From positions 1 through 64,000 of the forward strand of contig NZ_MIKC01000006.1 of assembly GCF_001730315.1 (NCBI RefSeq): DNA of 64,000 nucleotides, written 5' to 3'. This DNA comes from Enterococcus ureilyticus. GTDB taxonomy: Bacteria; Bacillota; Bacilli; Lactobacillales; Enterococcaceae. Numbering within the stretch: position 1 is the first letter of the stretch; every line of letters starts with the position of its first letter. The position numbers and the translations under genes were made by a program. Under the pieces are notes generated by a model. That model did no database searches. It was not told the origin of the DNA and worked only from the letters and a program-made list of their open reading frames with translations. Of this stretch, positions 32,901 to 41,201 are shown in pieces.

Positions 32901-34512
32901 GCGAACGATCGAAATGGTGGTTGGAATTTATGGAATCATGAAGGCTGGAGCAGCATATATTCCGCTTTCACCAACATTGCCGGAAGAAAGAATTGCTTAT
33001 ATTCTAGCAGATAGCGGGATTGAGTTTGTATTGAATGGAACAAAGGAGCATTTGCCGGCAATAGAAGCTTCTGTACTCGATTTTACAGTGACTAGTTTAC
33101 AAAGCAACCTATTCGATCAAACACTATTACCTGAGCTTACGCCTGATGACAAGGCTTATGTGATCTATACTTCTGGTACAACAGGTAATCCTAAAGGGGT
33201 CACAGTTGGACATGCTTCTTTGATGAATTTAGTCCAGTGGCAAACGAACTATTTTGAGCTTGATGGGAGTCAGACAATTTTACAGCAATTTTCATTTATC
33301 TTTGATGGTTCAGTATTTGAATTATTTGCAGGGTGCTTAGTGGGCGGAACGTTGGAAATTATATCAGACGAAGTCAAAAATGATCCTGATCGTTTCCTGA
33401 AAAAATTAGATCAAAAAATCTTGATCACAGTTCCCTCTGTCTTTAAACTGCTATTGGAATTTGCAGAAGAAAATGACCGTCAGCATGAAATCAATCAACT
33501 AAGCAAAGTCGGATTAGCTGGAGAAGCCACTACCATGGCGTTAGTTGAGAAGTTTTATCACGTGATGACGCAAGGGAAAACAGCTCTTTATAATCTCTAC
33601 GGTCCAACGGAAACAACTGTTTGCGCGTCAGCCTATCAAGTAACCAATCAATTATACAAATCAGTACCGATTGGTCAAGCGATTGCTAACTCTAAGTTGT
33701 TTGTCTTCCAAAAAGATAAGTTGTGCGGCATTGGTATGCTAGGTGAATTGTGTATCAGTGGAGATAATTTAGCATTGGATTATGTAAATAACCCACAGAC
33801 GACCACTGAAAAATTTGTGCAAAATCCTGTGATACCGACAGAGCGGATGTATCGTTCGGGTGATTTAGTGAGATGGCAGGAAGATGGTGTGATTCAATAT
33901 GTAGGACGAATTGATGAGCAAGTCAAAATTCGTGGTTTTAGAATTGAATTAGGTGAAATCGAAAACCAATTAGGCTTAATTCCAGCTGTGTGGGATGCTT
34001 GTGTGATCACACGAATGGTCAATCAAGAGCTAGCTATTTGTGCTTATATTGTTACAAATAAAACAGTGACAGTTTCCGAGATCAAAGAACTGTTGAAAAA
34101 GGTGTTGCCGGATTATATGGTCCCAGCGTATATCACAATGGTTGACAAGTTGCCTGTGACAAAAGCAGGTAAAATCGATAAACGAAATCTACCTGAACCC
34201 GAACAAGTGCAACGTGTTTCTTATGAAGCGCCAAGAGATGAAACGGAAGCTGCGATTTGCGGTTTGTTCGAAGAACTATTGGACGTCGAGCAAGTTGGGC
34301 TCAATGACGATTTCTTTGAATTAGGCGGACATTCTTTAAAAGCTGTTCATTTAGCCAATGGGATTTCAAAATTCTCAGGCGTAAAGGTTCCTTTAAGCGA
34401 TATTCTTCAAGAAAAAAATGTTCGAAGTTTAGCAGAAAAAATCAAAGAATTAGTAGCTACAGGATCGTTGGCACTTGATAGCATTGAAATTGTGGATGAT
34501 GAGGAGTTGTAA
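26914..34512 (+). CDS. Nonribosomal peptide synthetase 2 (C-A-T-E / C-A-T)
   Basis: A 2532-residue, two-module synthetase. Module 4: C (HHIISDG near residue 127), A4 (about 440-930), T4 (GGDS near 975), E4 (about 1025-1440). Module 5: D-to-L class C (HHIIMDG near 1617), A5 (about 1940-2425), T5 (GGHS near 2473). E4 carries HHLIVDA, so the usual Gly of HHxxxDG is Ala; EGHGRE and NYLG are intact. Hand-aligned codes: A4 DAWLYGLVCK, identical to A3; A5 DGFIGALVCK, no confident prediction. The ATG overlaps the end of NRPS1 by eight bases, so translation is coupled. The N-terminus (MSKKYLMSS-Q-RIYT) is nearly the same as that of NRPS3, as expected for paired acceptor ends. Confidence 0.95.
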   Translation: MSKKYLMSSNQRRIYTLEKTQESSVTYNMPIILKLEKELDYNRLNQAFNQLCERHEAFRTSFSIEKDKFVQNIHPPEIRQIERIKGDTKNEMIEQFVRPFDLNQAPLIRLGIGKDQEGYTLVIIDVHHIISDGTSTGILLEELSELYDGNEMDPVDLHYKDFSAWQNSIDLEEQAEFWEAEFFEPLPETELPVDFKKQKSQKVKGNHVEMKLDASIKAKIEAFNKQKQTTSFMIYLTALMIFLTKLNRQDRVVIGTAAQGRNHPSAQEMIGMFVNTLPIIGTINDQKNFTEILEDVKNKSLDVFENQDYPYEKIAALAPKNPIFDVMFSYEVGYDETVYLGGQLAKVEQIQLEVSKFDLTVTLIEHETDYTINWEYNTELFKEATIQRLADYFGVLLANLLAESEQPVCELQYLNLAQITEIKETFNQSNSHVNQEDFISPIEQFEAQVRKNPEKMAVHYLQEQLTYKALNERANAVAKELKAERVGKNDVVALIVEQTAELIVGILGILKAGAAYLPITPTTPIERINYIIKDSQAKAVLCSPTTNQLVGKALICKPTILQAEKSRRESVEREAVAGSDLAYIIYTSGSTGKPKGVMIENHSLMNLIEWQEKEGNVTENSVILQKAIYTFDASVWEIFLALLSGASLQMLSPQQHDDFGQLLDVFEKNHVTHFLLVPTFLEALLNYTKENKREKAFEQIEAAYVGAEKVTNLLLNQFVSCTNKKLSIIRNLYGPTEGTVCATYYRYPDQLDNQDTLIGSPIQQAQVYVMNNQTYCGVGIPGELCIGGAGVARGYLNQPELTAKQFVSLEDQVIYKTGDLGKYRADGSIDYLGRIDQQVKIRGFRVELAEVKQTLLQVPEVISAAVTVRVQKETTYLCAYIVTQQLVAESTLKDYLGRTLPDYMVPNYFIFLEKLPITANGKLDEKQLPEPKITKGKAFLNPTTETEEQAVALFKEILQLEKVNLLDSFYELGGDSIKAIRIVSKARELEYQLTVKEIMQAGTIKEIAQKMKPITRKMAQEMVTGIVPRSPIQEFFYSSLLDKPEHFNQSLILETNSSLDEMLLKKALDEIVQHHDLLRMTVDQEMEQRIDAWEPTKNYEFHSFQLNESVLDIAKELHTIGAPFQAMFTFERSPLLRILVFHTKNKTYLWVQMHHLIVDAVSWQIFIEDLNNSYEQLKKGQRIQLPQKTISYSAWSAGLSELTTRYEISKDEAYWQEINQKIAHTAIFDRDSPSIQSHTMTFALGIAETKQLRFEANKAFSTEISDLLLTALANALETTVGQSSLSITLEGHGREFFDSIGSVDRTIGWFTSMYPLVVTVAKTLPETIKSVKESIRKIPNKGMSYGLLRTYTDKITNKKTDVVFNYLGELGERVEGTKPFTISTIKNVKDSAKENTIGSPLSVNCYIQNGQLITDLVYMEPILSHEQMLAISNSYQEELTAVATYCATIAKPQKTASDLGELSWNQVEFDIAQQKAEELGIGEMQRIIPLTSMQEGLLYHKLLDETSTSYVIQCSYDVNGQMNDSILIESLKVLAEKHPALKTNIMYKDIKNPRQVIFANRLLESARLDFSKDRNADERFIQFKIADVERGFDLEQEALFRVTLVDLPKGQRLIFTFHHIIMDGWCLSIVLNDWMQIYEALQSGEEPITLAQIEPDTVYEDYARTVADLDKKASLDYWENLLEGYETQASFTGMYPKNENNAEVKAIFESLSQEETKVLQAFAKQNNVTLNTIVEAIWGLILQRYNHTDDVVFGKMVSGRNLQLAGIEQAVGLFINAIPVRVKTEESDSFATLVKTIQQQSIESDEHTYCSLSEIQNRSLLGKELIHTIVVFENFAVQEANEAVNLLGEMEDYREQTSYPISLSVGASDELSFKLMFDERLFTEVEAKLILSRISCALKELVQNPTLNCEDFSLVNAAEQEQVVVDFNPKEQEKNSYPTILSALKEQASACPEQIAVVFEQEQLTYAQLEEKSTLLAKRLVAADIGKTGFIGLYSERTIEMVVGIYGIMKAGAAYIPLSPTLPEERIAYILADSGIEFVLNGTKEHLPAIEASVLDFTVTSLQSNLFDQTLLPELTPDDKAYVIYTSGTTGNPKGVTVGHASLMNLVQWQTNYFELDGSQTILQQFSFIFDGSVFELFAGCLVGGTLEIISDEVKNDPDRFLKKLDQKILITVPSVFKLLLEFAEENDRQHEINQLSKVGLAGEATTMALVEKFYHVMTQGKTALYNLYGPTETTVCASAYQVTNQLYKSVPIGQAIANSKLFVFQKDKLCGIGMLGELCISGDNLALDYVNNPQTTTEKFVQNPVIPTERMYRSGDLVRWQEDGVIQYVGRIDEQVKIRGFRIELGEIENQLGLIPAVWDACVITRMVNQELAICAYIVTNKTVTVSEIKELLKKVLPDYMVPAYITMVDKLPVTKAGKIDKRNLPEPEQVQRVSYEAPRDETEAAICGLFEELLDVEQVGLNDDFFELGGHSLKAVHLANGISKFSGVKVPLSDILQEKNVRSLAEKIKELVATGSLALDSIEIVDDEEL

Positions 34513-34514
34513 AG

Positions 34515-37500
34515 GTGAGTAAAAAATATTTAATGAGCTCTGCTCAAAAAAGAATTTATACGATTGAGCAAGTACAAGGAGAGAGTATCACATACAATAT
34601 CCCGATTGCTTTTCAAGTATCTCAGCCAGTTGACTTAACGAAATTGACAAAATCTTTAAATGAATTGATTGAACGTCATCAAGTATTAAGGACGTATTTT
34701 GAAATGATTGATGGAAAATTTGGTCAAATCGTAGAAGAAGAACATCAAGTGACAATTGAGAAAATCGTAGATTCCTCCAAACCATTGTCTGTAGTACTTG
34801 ATGAATTTGTTCGACCGTTTAAAATCGATACTTTACCTTTGTTACGAGTGTGCTACTGCACACTTGTAACAGGGGAACAGTATTTACTATTTGATGCACA
34901 TCATATTATTATGGATGGCGGATCGATGGGACTGTTCTTAGAAGAATTGAGTCGTTTATACAATGATGAATTATTACCACCGATGAAGTTGCAGTATAAG
35001 GACTATAGTGCTTGGCATAGAAAAAAAGAGCAGCAGACGAGCAAACAATTTTGGCTTGATGAATTTTCAAATGGATTACCAGAGTTTGAATTATTCTATG
35101 ATTATCCTCGTCCAAAAGAAAGAGAATATTTGGGGGATACCGTCAGTACAAGTTTAGCACCAGAGCAGGTCAAGCTGTTGTCTCAATTAGCTGAAAAAAC
35201 GAGTACCACCAACTATATGATTTTTATTGCATGTTTTATGATTTTCCTATCAAAATATTCTGGCAGTGAAGAGGTTGTAATTGGTACAACGGTCTCTGGA
35301 CGAAATCATCCTGATATTCAAAACTTATTAGGTATGTTTGTAAATACTGTGCCAATCAACGATACTATTCATGGAAACGAAGATTTTATTACCTATTTAG
35401 AGCGAGTAAAACGTAAAATAATTGGGATTTTTGATCACCAAGACTATCCATTAGATGAGATTGTTGAAGCGTTAAAAGCACCAGTATGCGAAAATAAAAA
35501 TCCGATTTTTAATATATTATTCAATTACCAAAGTAATGGTCAGTTAGATGTCGCTTTGGGTGATAGTAAATTAACGGAAGTAGATAGAGATTCTCACGTA
35601 GCAAAATTTGATTTGACGTTTAATTTAGGGATTGCTGACAATCAAGTAGAGCTTGTTTGGGAATACGATGTGAACTTATTGAAAAAATCAACTGTTGAAC
35701 GAATGCAGCGCCATTTTGTGACCTTGATGAGCGCTATTTTAGCAGATACAACCAAACTAATTAGCAAAGTGACTTGTTTAGAGCAAGAGGAAATCAAGCA
35801 AATTGTGACTGAATTTAATCAACCAGATTACGAATTACCAAAAGAGGCGACAGTGATTAACTCTTTTAATCAGCAGGTGAAAAAAACGCCAACGCATCTT
35901 GCTTTGGCAAGTTTCGAGCGAACACTCACGTACGCTGAATTAAACGAGCAGGCAACGAAAATCGCTGCACTAATTCAAGCTAAACAAGCAGAATCAACGA
36001 TTGTTGCGATCGTTGCTGCTAGAGAAATTCAAACGATCATTGCGTATCTAGGAATTTTAAAGGCTGGTTGTGCGTATCTTCCATTAGACCCCAAAAGTCC
36101 CAAAAAAAGAAACTTAGAAATCATAGAAAAAAGCCAGGCGAGTCTATTGATCGATTTTACTGTGGATGAACCAGACGATACTCTTGCTATAAGCCAGCTA
36201 ACAGCGAGAGATTTAAAGCCGACGCAACCGATGCCAGACTTCCAACCAATCTCGCTGACAAAAGACGTATTAGCCTACGTAATTTATACCTCGGGGACAA
36301 CTGGAGAGCCTAAAGGAACGATGATCGAGCATAAAAGTATTATTCGTTTGGTCAAAGACCCTAATTATGTTCAATTGAATCAACCAAATATACTTCAAAC
36401 AGGCTCGTTGACTTTTGATGCCAGTACCTTTGAAATTTGGGGTGCGTTGTTAAACGGCGGTACGCTGTATTTATCCGAAATTGAAAATTTAGTTGACCCA
36501 GACAAACTAAAAAACATGATCGAAATGTGGGAAATCGAGGTCATGTGGTTGACGGCTTCCTTGTTTAACCAGTTAATTTCGATAAATGAGCATGCTTTTT
36601 CAGCACTGGATTATTTACTGATCGGTGGCGAAAAGCTGTCGACATATCATGTTTCCAAATTTAAGCAAGCCAATCAAAAGACGCATTTGATCAATGGTTA
36701 TGGTCCAACCGAATGTACAACGTTTGCCTTGACCTATGAAATCGAGAACACTTTTGCCCAAATGATCCCGATCGGCAAGCCAATCAACTATACTAAGGGA
36801 CTGATATTTTCTGATGATGCCCTTTGTGGAATCGGTATGCCTGGGGAATTATATCTAGGTGGTGAAGGTTTAGCCAAAGGGTATTTGGGTAAAGAAGAAT
36901 TGACTAATGAAAAATTCGTAGAAAATCCCTTCAACTCTGCTGAAAAACTGTATAAGACCGGTGATTTGGTCCGTTGGAATCAAGCCGGGCAAATTGAATT
37001 TCTAGGTAGAATCGACCAACAAGTAAAAATTCGAGGCTTTAGAATAGAGTTAAAAGAAATCGAAGCACACTTATTAGCTATTGCTGAAATTAAAGAAGCC
37101 GCAGTAAAAATGATTGAAGTGGAAAATACTTCAGAAAAACAATTACTTGCTTATATTAGTACGACAAGTGACATATCGGAAAAACAAATAAAAGCTTATT
37201 TACGAACACAACTTCCAGAATATATGATTCCCAAAGCTATTGTCCTATTAGATGCGTTACCAACCACTAAAAATGGGAAACTAGCAGTTAATCAATTGCC
37301 CAATCAGATCACTAACCTGGTGTTAGAGGAAAAGGAAGTACCTGAAACGCAGTTACAATCAGATATCTTGATGATTTTTAAAGAAATCTTAAATCTTGAG
37401 TTGATCGGGATAAATGAAGATTTCTACGATCTCGGTGGTGACTCGATCAAGGCGATTCGGATCGTATCGAAATTAAAAGAGCAAGGTTATGCTGTAACGA

Positions 37501-40154
37501 TCAATGATATTTTACGTCAACGCACAATCAAGGAGTTAAGCAACAATCTTAAACAAAATCAAAAAGTAGCATTCGATCAAAGTGCAGTGACAGGCGAAGT
37601 TCTTTTGACACCGATCCAAAAGAAATTCATGGATGAACAATTAGCTGAGCCCAATCACTTTAACCAATCAATCATGCTTGAATGTTCAACTGAGCAGCTA
37701 GATAAAAAGAAAGTAGAAACGGCATTACAAGCAGTAATGAGGCATCATGATATGCTCAGGGCTATTTATGACGAGAAGCAGACCATTTGTCCGGTAGATA
37801 CAGTAGCGTCGTTTTCTGTAGAACACATAATTATTGAGCAAGAGAGCCAGTTAATCGATTGGTTTGATACAACAAGTGATAGTTATCAAGTAATGCAAAA
37901 AATGAGCAATGCAGCACAAGCAGATCTTTCATTGTCGGATGGCAAGGTATTTAAAGCAGTTATTTATCAATTTAACGATCAGAGTTTCTTGTTATTAATT
38001 GCTCATCATCTTGTTGTAGATACTATTTCTTGGAAGATCATCATAGAAGATCTTGAGACAGCATATAAAAATGTACTACTTGATCAGAAAATCAAACTAC
38101 CATTGAAAACAATGTCTTATCAAAAATGGAGCCAAGAACTTTTTGATTACAGTAAAAGTGAGTCACTAACGCAAGAACTCCCTTTCTGGCAAGAAACAGC
38201 CGCAATTGTTGAAAAAAGCCAGTTACCGCTGCAAAAAAATAGCGAATCAATGAATCAACTAACCATTTTATCAACACAGCTGGGAACTACAAAAACAGCT
38301 GAATTATTAACACAAAAAAATAGTTATAACCATTTTTATGTCAATGAAATTTTGATTGCCGCATTAACAAGAGCACTCGCAAGTGTCACTGGAAATCCAG
38401 CAGTTTCGTTATTGATGGAAGGCCATGGAAGAGAGCAGTTGACAGACGCAATCGAAATCGATCGAACGGTCGGTTGGTTTACAGTCACTTATCCAGTTGC
38501 ATTTTCATTAGGAAATGGAAGTATAGAAGCTGATATTTTAGAAGTAAATCGTGCGTTGAAAGCCATTCCTAAAAGTGGTATTGGCTATGGGTTAGCTAAA
38601 TCTGTCTTACCTGAAATTGCGAAGATCGAACCGATGGTTACCTTCAATTATTCAGGAGAATTTAATGAAACACAACAAGGAGAGCAACTGTTTACGATGA
38701 GCCCCGCTCCCCAAGGGAATGAAGTTAGTTCGAATAATCATTTTGGAACACCGATCGCTGTAAATTTAGTCATTGTAGATAAGAATCTAAATAGTAATAT
38801 CGTTTATGACAATCGCCTTTTCTCAGAAAGTTTTATCCAAAGTATAAATGAACAATTTTTGAAAGAAATCGATCAGATTGTTCACTTTTTAAATTTTGAG
38901 GACAAAAAAGCTGTAGACGAAGACAATTTATTTGCTCCAATCAGCTGGGACAATCATCCAATAAAACAAACATTTAAACCAAACGCGATGCAGACAATGT
39001 TTTTAGACACGTTACAAGAAACAATGGTGTATGCCACATTTGAATTACCAACAACGGATCAAAAAGTAATAAGTGCCTCTTTAAAACAGGTGATCCAAAA
39101 GCAACCTTTTCTACGAACCAGTTATGAAAAACAAGGAAAAGAATATCTTTTATATGAACATCAATTTTCCGAGAGCTTTACTATCCCTTTTCTTGATTTA
39201 AGTTTGAGAAATGAAGAAGAAAGTCGTTCTTTCCTGCAAGAAATCAAAGAAAAAATGGTTGTAAGGTTCAAAAAAGAGACGTCAAATGCGCTCTATCAAA
39301 TGTTATTAACAAAAGTCAATGAAAGAACCACGATTTTACATGTACTGATTTCGCATAGTATTTGGGATAAATATAGTGACACAGTTTTCTATAATCAGTT
39401 AAAAGAGGGCCTTTTGACTCATCCAGAAAACCAAACAGCTATACCTGAATTTACCCCCCACACACCTCAAATCAATGAGGGAACAAAGTTGGAGGGGCTA
39501 CAAGATCATTTGATGCTATTTAAGCAACTAAAAGAAAGCAGTCAAAATCAGCAAAAAATGGGAGATATCTTTTCTATTCGTTTATCTACACTAATTTTAG
39601 GAGATAAAACAAAAGAATATTATGCTAAAAATCAATGGTCGTTGATTATGTATCTAGCACAAGCGATTATTCGAAAAAACCATGGAATCAGTGATATTCA
39701 ATCAATTCCTGTTTATGTGGTACAGGAGAATAGGACATATATGCCAGCAACTTTTGCACAAACGATTGGTCCATACATTGACTTATGGCCAGTAGTGCTG
39801 AAGAAACCGACAAGTGGCAATTTTAATGACGTAGAACAGCAGTTGAATCAATTACAACAAATTAAGTTAGACACTCAAATCAGTTTGATTGATGAATTAA
39901 GTAAGCTTGATCGCCATTATACCGACAAATCGATCTATTCGATCAACAATCAAACGATTTTTGAATTCACCCCCGAAACGTTAGCGATTGCTAGAAAACA
40001 AGTAGACGCTCTAGATCAGGTCAATGGTTTCGAAATCGTTATCAACAAATATTCTGATCAATTAGTACTGATTTATCCAGAAAATACGAAGCAAGAAAAT
40101 CAATTAGGAACAGTGCTCCAAGCAATGTGTGATCAATTGGAGCTAGCATTATGA
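34515..40154 (+). CDS. Nonribosomal peptide synthetase 3 (C-A-T-E plus terminal condensation-like domain)
   Basis: A 1879-residue terminal synthetase. Module 6: C (HHIIMDG near residue 128), A6 (about 445-930), T6 (GGDS near 976), E6 (about 1028-1450, HHLVVDT near 1164, EGHGRE near 1301, NYSG in place of NYLG). A further 390 residues (about 1485-1879) look like a diverged condensation domain; its active site reads SHSIWDKYS near 1612, keeping the second His and the Asp of HHxxxDG. No thioesterase or reductase domain follows. The A6 code DAFWLGGTFK is a near match to known Val codes (DAFWIGGTFK), so D-Val is predicted at position 6. The GTG start has GAGGAG upstream and lies two bases after the NRPS2 stop. 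The last domain probably releases or cyclises the peptide. Confidence 0.93.
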   Translation: MSKKYLMSSAQKRIYTIEQVQGESITYNIPIAFQVSQPVDLTKLTKSLNELIERHQVLRTYFEMIDGKFGQIVEEEHQVTIEKIVDSSKPLSVVLDEFVRPFKIDTLPLLRVCYCTLVTGEQYLLFDAHHIIMDGGSMGLFLEELSRLYNDELLPPMKLQYKDYSAWHRKKEQQTSKQFWLDEFSNGLPEFELFYDYPRPKEREYLGDTVSTSLAPEQVKLLSQLAEKTSTTNYMIFIACFMIFLSKYSGSEEVVIGTTVSGRNHPDIQNLLGMFVNTVPINDTIHGNEDFITYLERVKRKIIGIFDHQDYPLDEIVEALKAPVCENKNPIFNILFNYQSNGQLDVALGDSKLTEVDRDSHVAKFDLTFNLGIADNQVELVWEYDVNLLKKSTVERMQRHFVTLMSAILADTTKLISKVTCLEQEEIKQIVTEFNQPDYELPKEATVINSFNQQVKKTPTHLALASFERTLTYAELNEQATKIAALIQAKQAESTIVAIVAAREIQTIIAYLGILKAGCAYLPLDPKSPKKRNLEIIEKSQASLLIDFTVDEPDDTLAISQLTARDLKPTQPMPDFQPISLTKDVLAYVIYTSGTTGEPKGTMIEHKSIIRLVKDPNYVQLNQPNILQTGSLTFDASTFEIWGALLNGGTLYLSEIENLVDPDKLKNMIEMWEIEVMWLTASLFNQLISINEHAFSALDYLLIGGEKLSTYHVSKFKQANQKTHLINGYGPTECTTFALTYEIENTFAQMIPIGKPINYTKGLIFSDDALCGIGMPGELYLGGEGLAKGYLGKEELTNEKFVENPFNSAEKLYKTGDLVRWNQAGQIEFLGRIDQQVKIRGFRIELKEIEAHLLAIAEIKEAAVKMIEVENTSEKQLLAYISTTSDISEKQIKAYLRTQLPEYMIPKAIVLLDALPTTKNGKLAVNQLPNQITNLVLEEKEVPETQLQSDILMIFKEILNLELIGINEDFYDLGGDSIKAIRIVSKLKEQGYAVTINDILRQRTIKELSNNLKQNQKVAFDQSAVTGEVLLTPIQKKFMDEQLAEPNHFNQSIMLECSTEQLDKKKVETALQAVMRHHDMLRAIYDEKQTICPVDTVASFSVEHIIIEQESQLIDWFDTTSDSYQVMQKMSNAAQADLSLSDGKVFKAVIYQFNDQSFLLLIAHHLVVDTISWKIIIEDLETAYKNVLLDQKIKLPLKTMSYQKWSQELFDYSKSESLTQELPFWQETAAIVEKSQLPLQKNSESMNQLTILSTQLGTTKTAELLTQKNSYNHFYVNEILIAALTRALASVTGNPAVSLLMEGHGREQLTDAIEIDRTVGWFTVTYPVAFSLGNGSIEADILEVNRALKAIPKSGIGYGLAKSVLPEIAKIEPMVTFNYSGEFNETQQGEQLFTMSPAPQGNEVSSNNHFGTPIAVNLVIVDKNLNSNIVYDNRLFSESFIQSINEQFLKEIDQIVHFLNFEDKKAVDEDNLFAPISWDNHPIKQTFKPNAMQTMFLDTLQETMVYATFELPTTDQKVISASLKQVIQKQPFLRTSYEKQGKEYLLYEHQFSESFTIPFLDLSLRNEEESRSFLQEIKEKMVVRFKKETSNALYQMLLTKVNERTTILHVLISHSIWDKYSDTVFYNQLKEGLLTHPENQTAIPEFTPHTPQINEGTKLEGLQDHLMLFKQLKESSQNQQKMGDIFSIRLSTLILGDKTKEYYAKNQWSLIMYLAQAIIRKNHGISDIQSIPVYVVQENRTYMPATFAQTIGPYIDLWPVVLKKPTSGNFNDVEQQLNQLQQIKLDTQISLIDELSKLDRHYTDKSIYSINNQTIFEFTPETLAIARKQVDALDQVNGFEIVINKYSDQLVLIYPENTKQENQLGTVLQAMCDQLELAL

Positions 40155-40180
40155 TGTCCTACGAAGATAGGAGAAAGCCA

Positions 40181-40876
40181 ATGATTCAGTTAGTTATGTT
40201 TCCTTATGCAGGTAGTATCGTAAATCCTTATAAAGAATGGCTAGAATTGAATGATGAACAATTTGAAATTATTCAAATTGAATATGATGGGCGTGGACGC
40301 AGAAGTTTTGCAGATAGGCCATTGACGTGGCGGGCATTGATCGACAAAACACTTAAACAAGTGTTAGATTGTGTGGATTTTACCAGAGAATATATATTAT
40401 TTGGGCATAGTATGGGGGCTAGAGTGGTTGCAGATATTTATAAAAAACTCATCGCTAGGGCAATCAAACAGCCTAAATGTCTGATATTTTCAGGAACAGA
40501 AATATTTCGGTCAAAGAGTTATGAATCAATCTTAAGTGCGCCAGTCAAGAAGTTTAATCAGTTTTTCTTTCAATTAGGTGGAATTCCAAAAGAAGTTTTT
40601 CAAGAGGTGGAACTTTTAGAATTAGTAACGGACTATCTGAGAGAAGACCTGGTTTTATTGAATCAATTTAAGTTTAACTGGACCAAGCAAGAGATAGGTT
40701 GTTCTGTTCTTATTTTGAATGGTACACAAGAAGCTAGTAGTGAATTAGATCAGTGGATCGAACTGATAGGTGAAAATTGTCAACAGTTATTTTTTCAAGG
40801 AGACCATTTTTTTATCCGAAATAATGTTCAGGAGATTCTTTTTGCAATTAAACGAAAATTAGATGAAATCAAGTAG
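40181..40876 (+). CDS. Type II (editing) thioesterase
   Basis: A 231-residue alpha/beta hydrolase of the GrsT/SrfAD kind. The nucleophile Ser lies in FGHSMGA (about residue 76), an acidic residue is expected after ILNGTQEAS, and the His is in QGDHFFI near the C-terminus. Such enzymes clear mis-primed or stalled acyl groups from carrier domains. ATG 40181 is chosen because TAGGAGA is upstream and family members start MIQL-FPYAG; the open frame begins at 40151 and overlaps the NRPS3 stop. It is the last gene of the NRPS operon. Because NRPS3 lacks its own thioesterase, a role in product release cannot be excluded, but its type argues for editing. Confidence 0.9.
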   Translation: MIQLVMFPYAGSIVNPYKEWLELNDEQFEIIQIEYDGRGRRSFADRPLTWRALIDKTLKQVLDCVDFTREYILFGHSMGARVVADIYKKLIARAIKQPKCLIFSGTEIFRSKSYESILSAPVKKFNQFFFQLGGIPKEVFQEVELLELVTDYLREDLVLLNQFKFNWTKQEIGCSVLILNGTQEASSELDQWIELIGENCQQLFFQGDHFFIRNNVQEILFAIKRKLDEIK

Positions 40877-40918
40877 AAATAGAAGAACACGTAAAAAGTA
40901 TTTGTTCAGCTTCTAAGG

Positions 40919-40990
40919 GATTGGGGTGTAGCTCGTAGAGTTATGCTCCATTCTCTTTTTTTGTCAAAAAAGAGAATAATCAATTTTCTG
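40919..40990. terminator. Terminator pair ending the NRPS operon
   Basis: The hairpin GGTGTAGCTC / GAGTTATGCTCC (with G-U pairs) is followed closely by CTCTTTTTTT. The T-tract itself is the left arm of a second hairpin (ATTCTCTTTTTT / AAAAAAGAGAAT). The first hairpin resembles the one at 2069-2107. The rest of the gap up to the next gene is AT-rich and holds only the promoter listed separately. Confidence 0.7.
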
Positions 40991-41062
40991 TGTACTAAAA
41001 ACTGTTTCAAGTTCAAATTTCTGTTATATAAAATATCGTTTTTCCTTATAATATAGAGTTTT

Positions 41063-41090
41063 TTTGAGCAAATAGGTGTAATATTATAAT
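41063..41090 (+). promoter_or_regulatory. Probable promoter of the lplA-ABC operon
   Basis: TATAAT (41085-41090) with TTTGAG about 16 bp upstream. This leaves a leader of roughly 105 nt before the ATG at 41202. No riboswitch or T-box motif was recognised in the leader. Confidence 0.55.
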
Positions 41091-41201
41091 TAGGAATGAT
41101 AGACTGATCCTGATAGTTCAATTATCAGAATCTTTCCAATTTTTACTTTGAAAGCACTTTAATTAGTTTGTAGATCTTGGCAATCAGAAAAGGAGCGCAA
41201 A

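Noticed and set aside
18008-33000. Numerous 60-110-codon frames on the minus strand across the NRPS genes
   Set aside because: They mirror the coding frames of the synthetases, have no ribosome sites and encode no recognisable proteins.
38940-40154. Reading the NRPS3 C-terminus as a thioesterase or a second epimerase
   Set aside because: There is no GxSxG nucleophile elbow and no EGHGRE motif; the SHxxxD motif and the overall layout fit a condensation-like domain.
40181-40876. Taking the discrete thioesterase as the main releasing and cyclising enzyme
   Set aside because: Its size and motifs are those of type II editing thioesterases; release by it is kept only as an alternative.
40966-41201. 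A riboswitch or T-box in front of lplA
   Set aside because: The leader is AT-rich without the conserved motifs of T-box, SAM or other riboswitches that I can recognise.
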